Below are positions 60,953 through 64,000 of a DNA stretch of 64,000 bases, piece after piece; the stretch's first letter is position 1; each line of letters opens with the position of its first letter. Both the position numbers and the translations under genes were made by a program. The DNA lies in assembly GCF_019145375.1 (NCBI RefSeq), contig NZ_JAHSTX010000001.1, positions 1,091,001 through 1,155,000 of the forward strand, in the 5' to 3' direction. The notes below the pieces were generated by a model. That model was not told the DNA's origin. It did no database searches and saw nothing but the letters and a program-made list of their open reading frames with translations. This DNA comes from Pseudomonas triticicola (GTDB lineage: Bacteria > Pseudomonadota > Gammaproteobacteria > Pseudomonadales > Pseudomonadaceae).

Positions 60953-62581
60953 ATGAAGTTCGAGAAAAATACCGAACTCGACCAGGCCAATCTGCGCATC
61001 ATCATCGCCGCCATCGCGGTGGTATACATGGTCGTCCTGGTCTTTTTGCCGGGCCATCGCTTCGAAACCTACCTGCCGGTCATCACCTACATCAGCCTGT
61101 TCCTGCTGGCGTCGATCGTATTTCGCCAGGCCATTGCGCGTTGGCCGGGGCATTATCCAGCGCGGCGGATTTTTGCCATGGTCCACGATTACACCGGCAC
61201 CTGTTTCGGGCTGGTGATCGGCGGCGAAGCGGCGTTGCCACTGTACGCGGTGATGGTCTGGGTCAATCTCGGCAACGGCATGCGCTACGGCTCGCGCTAT
61301 CTGGCGATTGCCACCGGGCTTGCATTGGTGGCGCTGCTGGTGGTCTATCGCTTGACGCCGTATTGGCAGGCGCAGCCGTTCATGGTGCTGATGCTGCTGA
61401 TCACCAGCACGGTGATTCCGTTCTATGCGCACCTGCTGTTGGAGCGCACACGCAAGGCGTCGGAAGAAGCGGTGGCGGCGAATCTGGAGAAATCACGCTT
61501 TCTCGCTCAGGCCAGTCATGACCTGCGTCAGCCGATTCATTCCATTGGCTTGTTTACTGCTTGCCTGCGTGAGTCGCGCCTGGGCGAAGACGAGCGTCGG
61601 CTGGTGGATAACATCGATCGATCGCTGCTCAACGTTTCGCAGTTGTTCCGTTCGATCCTCGACCTCTACACCCTCGATAACGGTCGGGTCGAGGCGAAAT
61701 GGCAAACACTGCACCTCGGTGAATGGCTCGCGGACATAGTCCGCCAACATCAGGAAGCAGCGCGTTGGGCGGGCGTCGAGCTGCGGCTGCGACCATGCAA
61801 CCACTGGGTCAGAACCGATCCGGCACTGCTGGCGACCATGGTGCAGAACGTGCTCTCCAACTGTTTCAAATACGGCGCGCAGCGGCCGGTGCTGATTGGC
61901 GTGCGTAAACGCGGGGCAGGGTTGGCCATCGTCATCTACGACTGCGGCAACGGCATTGCCGAAGAGCATTTGCACAAGGTCTTCGAGGAGTTTTATCGGG
62001 TGCGGCAAGTGCGCGACAAAGACGTCGAAGGCGTGGGGCTGGGCCTGTCGATCATCAAGCGTCTGAGTGAACTGATCGGTGTGCAAGTGGCGCTGCGTTC
62101 ACAGCTGGGACGCGGCACAACGGTGACCCTTGCCGGTTTGCTGATCGTCGCGGCGCCGCAGTCACTGTTCGTCCGCGATGAGGCGCGGCAGGTGGGTTTG
62201 CTGACGGGGCTGAAAGTGTGCCTGGTCGAGGATGACCGCAACGTGCTGCTGGCGACTTCAGCTTTGCTTGAGCGCTGGGGTTGTGTGGTGCAGGCCGAGT
62301 GGTCGGCTGAAGATCTGGTCACCGACTGCGACATCATCGTCGCCGACTATGACCTCGGCACCCATGCCACGGGTATCGAATGCATTGATGAAGTGCGCAG
62401 GCAGCGCGGCTGGGCCGTGCCGGCGATGATCATCACCGGGCACGACGTCGAGAAGATTCAGGCAGCCTTGCATGACCGCCAGATTGCGATTCTGTCGAAA
62501 CCTGTGCGCCCGGCCGAGTTACGCGCGACGCTGCGCACCCTGCGTGATCGACAAGGCGAAGCGGTTGAACAGATGCTGTAA
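60953..62581 (+). CDS. Hybrid sensor histidine kinase/response regulator
   Basis: A 542-residue membrane kinase. Five or six helices fill residues 15-165 with very short loops, so the signal may be sensed within the membrane. The dimerisation His is His189 in SRFLAQASHDLRQPIHSIGL. The ATPase domain has the N box QNVLSNCFKYG, Y-D-C-G-N-G-I and G-V-G-L-G-L-S-I-I-K. A C-terminal receiver (about 420-535) has L-V-E-D-D-R and Asp465 in I-I-V-A-D-Y-D-L-G. The ATG follows AAGGAC. It probably phosphorylates the divergent NarL-type regulator. Confidence 0.92.
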   Translation: MKFEKNTELDQANLRIIIAAIAVVYMVVLVFLPGHRFETYLPVITYISLFLLASIVFRQAIARWPGHYPARRIFAMVHDYTGTCFGLVIGGEAALPLYAVMVWVNLGNGMRYGSRYLAIATGLALVALLVVYRLTPYWQAQPFMVLMLLITSTVIPFYAHLLLERTRKASEEAVAANLEKSRFLAQASHDLRQPIHSIGLFTACLRESRLGEDERRLVDNIDRSLLNVSQLFRSILDLYTLDNGRVEAKWQTLHLGEWLADIVRQHQEAARWAGVELRLRPCNHWVRTDPALLATMVQNVLSNCFKYGAQRPVLIGVRKRGAGLAIVIYDCGNGIAEEHLHKVFEEFYRVRQVRDKDVEGVGLGLSIIKRLSELIGVQVALRSQLGRGTTVTLAGLLIVAAPQSLFVRDEARQVGLLTGLKVCLVEDDRNVLLATSALLERWGCVVQAEWSAEDLVTDCDIIVADYDLGTHATGIECIDEVRRQRGWAVPAMIITGHDVEKIQAALHDRQIAILSKPVRPAELRATLRTLRDRQGEAVEQML

Positions 62582-62592
62582 AGGCCGATGCA

Positions 62593-62619
62593 AACGGGCG
62601 GCTCAGGAGCTCGCCCGTT
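62593..62619. terminator. Hairpin between convergent genes
   Basis: AACGGGCG and CGCCCGTT form an 8-bp stem with an 11-base loop, between the kinase stop and the repeat-protein stop. ATTTCG follows, a weak T-run, so it may be a bidirectional terminator. Confidence 0.65.
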
Positions 62620-62631
62620 ATTTCGCGGCGA

Positions 62632-63279
62632 TTATTGTGGGCTGTTGAACTGGTCGGAATAGCTGCCGGTCATCAGCGCCGATGCCACGCGATCAGAACC
62701 GACTCCGACCCGGGAGTAGGCCACTCGGTTGACGCCGGTGCGGTCGGCCCCATCCGCAGCCAATGCTCCGGCACCGACACGATCAGCGCCATCGGCAGCC
62801 ACAGCGCCGGCACCGACGCGATCAGCACCATCGGCAGCCACAGCGCCGGCACCGACGCGATCAGCACCATCGGCAGCCACAGCGCCGGCACCGACGCGAT
62901 CAGCACCATCGGCAGCCACAGCGCCGGCACCGACACGATCAGCACCATCGGCAGCCACAGCGCCGGCACCGACACGATCAGCACCATCGGCAGCCACCGC
63001 GCCGGCACCGACACGATCGGCGCCATCGGCAGCCACCGCGCCCGCGCCGACACGATCAGCGCCATCGGCAGCCACTGCGCCCGCGCCGACACGATCAGCA
63101 CCATCGGCAGCCACCGCGCCGGCGCCGACACGATCAGCGCCATCGGCAGCCACCGCTCCGGCGCCAACATGATCAGCCCCATCCGAAGCCAACGCCTGCG
63201 GTTGCGCTGCCCACACACTCGGCACTGCGACGCTGGCCGCTACCGCAAGAAGCACGCCTGACAATAACTTGTATTTCAT
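62632..63279 (-). CDS. Secreted tandem-repeat protein (13-residue repeats)
   Basis: A 215-residue protein. A Sec signal (MKYKLLSGVLLAVAASVAVP, cleavage near VWA) precedes ten identical repeats of the form A-A-D-G-A-D-R-V-G-A-G-A-V/L (residues 44-173), flanked by degenerate copies, and a 40-residue C-terminal part. Related proteins in Pseudomonas are sometimes annotated as phage infection protein. The ATG follows GGAGAAAACC. The repeats are near-perfect at protein level and would give a regular glycine/alanine-rich extended chain. Role unknown. Confidence 0.75.
   Translation of the reverse strand: MKYKLLSGVLLAVAASVAVPSVWAAQPQALASDGADHVGAGAVAADGADRVGAGAVAADGADRVGAGAVAADGADRVGAGAVAADGADRVGAGAVAADGADRVGAGAVAADGADRVGAGAVAADGADRVGAGAVAADGADRVGAGAVAADGADRVGAGAVAADGADRVGAGALAADGADRTGVNRVAYSRVGVGSDRVASALMTGSYSDQFNSPQ
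62761..63150. repeat. Tandem 39-bp repeat array
   Basis: Ten consecutive 39-bp units encode the 13-residue repeats of the protein above. The units differ from one another at scattered positions. Read on the minus strand, the differences I checked fall at third codon positions, apart from one Val to Leu change in the last unit. Confidence 0.9.
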
Positions 63280-63486
63280 GGTTTTCTCCACGACCCAGCA
63301 GCCAGAAAGCGATGAGATGTCGTCCGTTGCGTATGCCCGGCGAAGTGACTCATTGGCTTGGGTTTTACCTGGTTGGCGAAAGGCACGGGCACACCGAGCG
63401 GCGTGCGGGTGTCGAGATAATCCTGATCGAGCCGATTGAGTATAGGATCGGCCTCGGGAACTGCCACGGCGGGGAGATCGACGGAC

Positions 63487-63522
63487 AAAAAAAGACGAAG
63501 CCCGCATTGCGCGGGCTTCTTC
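63487..63522 (-). terminator. Terminator of the cystathionine gamma-synthase gene
   Basis: GAAGCCCGC and GCGGGCTTC form a 9-bp stem; on the minus strand GTCTTTTTTT follows. It lies just past the stop at 63535. Confidence 0.82.
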
Positions 63523-63534
63523 GTGCGGAGCTGT

Positions 63535-64000
63535 TTACATTCTTGCCAGTGCCTGAGCCAGATCGGCGCGCAGGTCTTCAATGTCTTCGACCCCCACCGA
63601 CAACCGCACCAGCCCATCGCCAATCCCCAGCTTCGCGCGGGTTTCCGGCGGGATGGTCGCGTGGGTCATGATCGCCGGATGTTCGATCAGGCTCTCCACG
63701 CCACCCAGACTTTCCGCCAGTGCAAAGATCTGCACGTTCTCGAGAAAGCGCCGTGTGCCGGCCAGATCGCTGTTCAGATCAACAGAAATCATCCCGCCAA
63801 AACCACGCATCTGCCGCTTGGCCAGTTCATGCTGCGGGTGCGACTCAAGGCCGGGATAGTAGACACGCTTGACCTGCGGTTGCTGCTCCAGCCACTGCGC
63901 CAGATCCAGCGCGTTGCTGCAATGGCGTTCCATGCGCAGCGCCAAAGTCTTCACTCCGCGCAGGGTGAGGAACGCATCGAACGGCCCGGAAATTGCGCCG
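63535..64000 (-). CDS. Cystathionine gamma-synthase family PLP enzyme, C-terminal part
   Basis: The last ~155 codons of a gene that continues past base 64000. LRGVKTLALRMERHCSNALD, the conserved ESLGGVESLIEHPAIMTHAT and LVRLSVGVEDIEDLRADLAQ are the Cys/Met-metabolism PLP family C-terminal motifs, which occur in cystathionine gamma-synthase and methionine gamma-lyase. The catalytic lysine is not in the window. The exact enzyme cannot be fixed from the fragment. Confidence 0.85.
   Translation of the reverse strand, partial: GAISGPFDAFLTLRGVKTLALRMERHCSNALDLAQWLEQQPQVKRVYYPGLESHPQHELAKRQMRGFGGMISVDLNSDLAGTRRFLENVQIFALAESLGGVESLIEHPAIMTHATIPPETRAKLGIGDGLVRLSVGVEDIEDLRADLAQALARM

Noticed and set aside
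62761..63150. CRISPR array
   Set aside because: Units are contiguous 39-bp direct repeats without spacers, and they are in-frame codon repeats of a secreted protein.

Overview
The window looks like chromosomal DNA from a Pseudomonas of the fluorescens group. The evidence is high G+C coding sequence, many copies of the fluorescens-type REP/REPIN palindrome (core GTGGGAGCGAGCCTGCTCGC), an aryl esterase and an AlkC glycosylase that both resemble P. fluorescens proteins, a six-gene Mrp/Sha antiporter cluster with fused A and B subunits, and many small Pseudomonas DUF proteins. I see no rRNA, tRNA, CRISPR array, transposase or phage genes. Apart from the REP elements, the only stretch that looks transferred is a T6SS effector/immunity pair.

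Layout. 1-4.6 kb: end of a DUF427 gene, then a GMC oxidoreductase and MHS-type transporter, divergent from a LysR regulator. 4.7-6.4 kb: arsR-arsC-arsH with no efflux pump gene. 6.5-8.7 kb: orphan Tle1/DUF2235 effector and DUF2931 lipoprotein. 8.8-11.5 kb: AlkC, a GST and an RpiR regulator. 11.9-16.1 kb: a DksA-like protein with a degraded zinc finger, a chemoreceptor with a C-terminal extra domain, and small unknowns. 16.2-24 kb: a betaine-type binding protein, DUF3995 and mrpAB-C-D-E-F-G. 24.1-28.7 kb: EamA exporter, XRE-cupin regulator, FAD oxidoreductase and PpnN. 28.9-35.4 kb: many small conserved genes, YedK, a NodB-type deacetylase lipoprotein and a NUDIX hydrolase. 35.4-39.1 kb: LysR, GudP-like transporter and glucarate dehydratase. 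39.2-49.9 kb: LysR and a YdiJ-type dehydrogenase, split PqiA, DUF1624, Sad with a PtrR-like LysR, GST and esterase. 50.1-57 kb: an LLM flavin monooxygenase, a dCache chemoreceptor, a flavin reductase, an NCS1 permease and a PotF-like binding protein. 57.1-64 kb: TerC, an AraC regulator with a YfeH-like transporter, a NarL-type regulator with a hybrid kinase, a 13-residue tandem-repeat protein, and the end of a cystathionine gamma-synthase gene.

The best candidate for an undescribed system is 50.1-55.7 kb. The oxygenase, its probable flavin reductase, a chemoreceptor and a nucleobase-type permease lie together. Three intergenic sites there share the motif TGGTATACCATAATAC, which resembles operators of FadR/VanR-type GntR repressors. 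I infer a sense, import and oxidise module for an unknown small, probably N-heterocyclic, compound. Other notable points are a repeat protein whose sampled DNA repeats differ almost only at synonymous positions, a PqiA tail encoded antisense to ydiJ, a GMC oxidase C-terminus encoded by a REPIN, and a perfect hairpin just upstream of ppnN.
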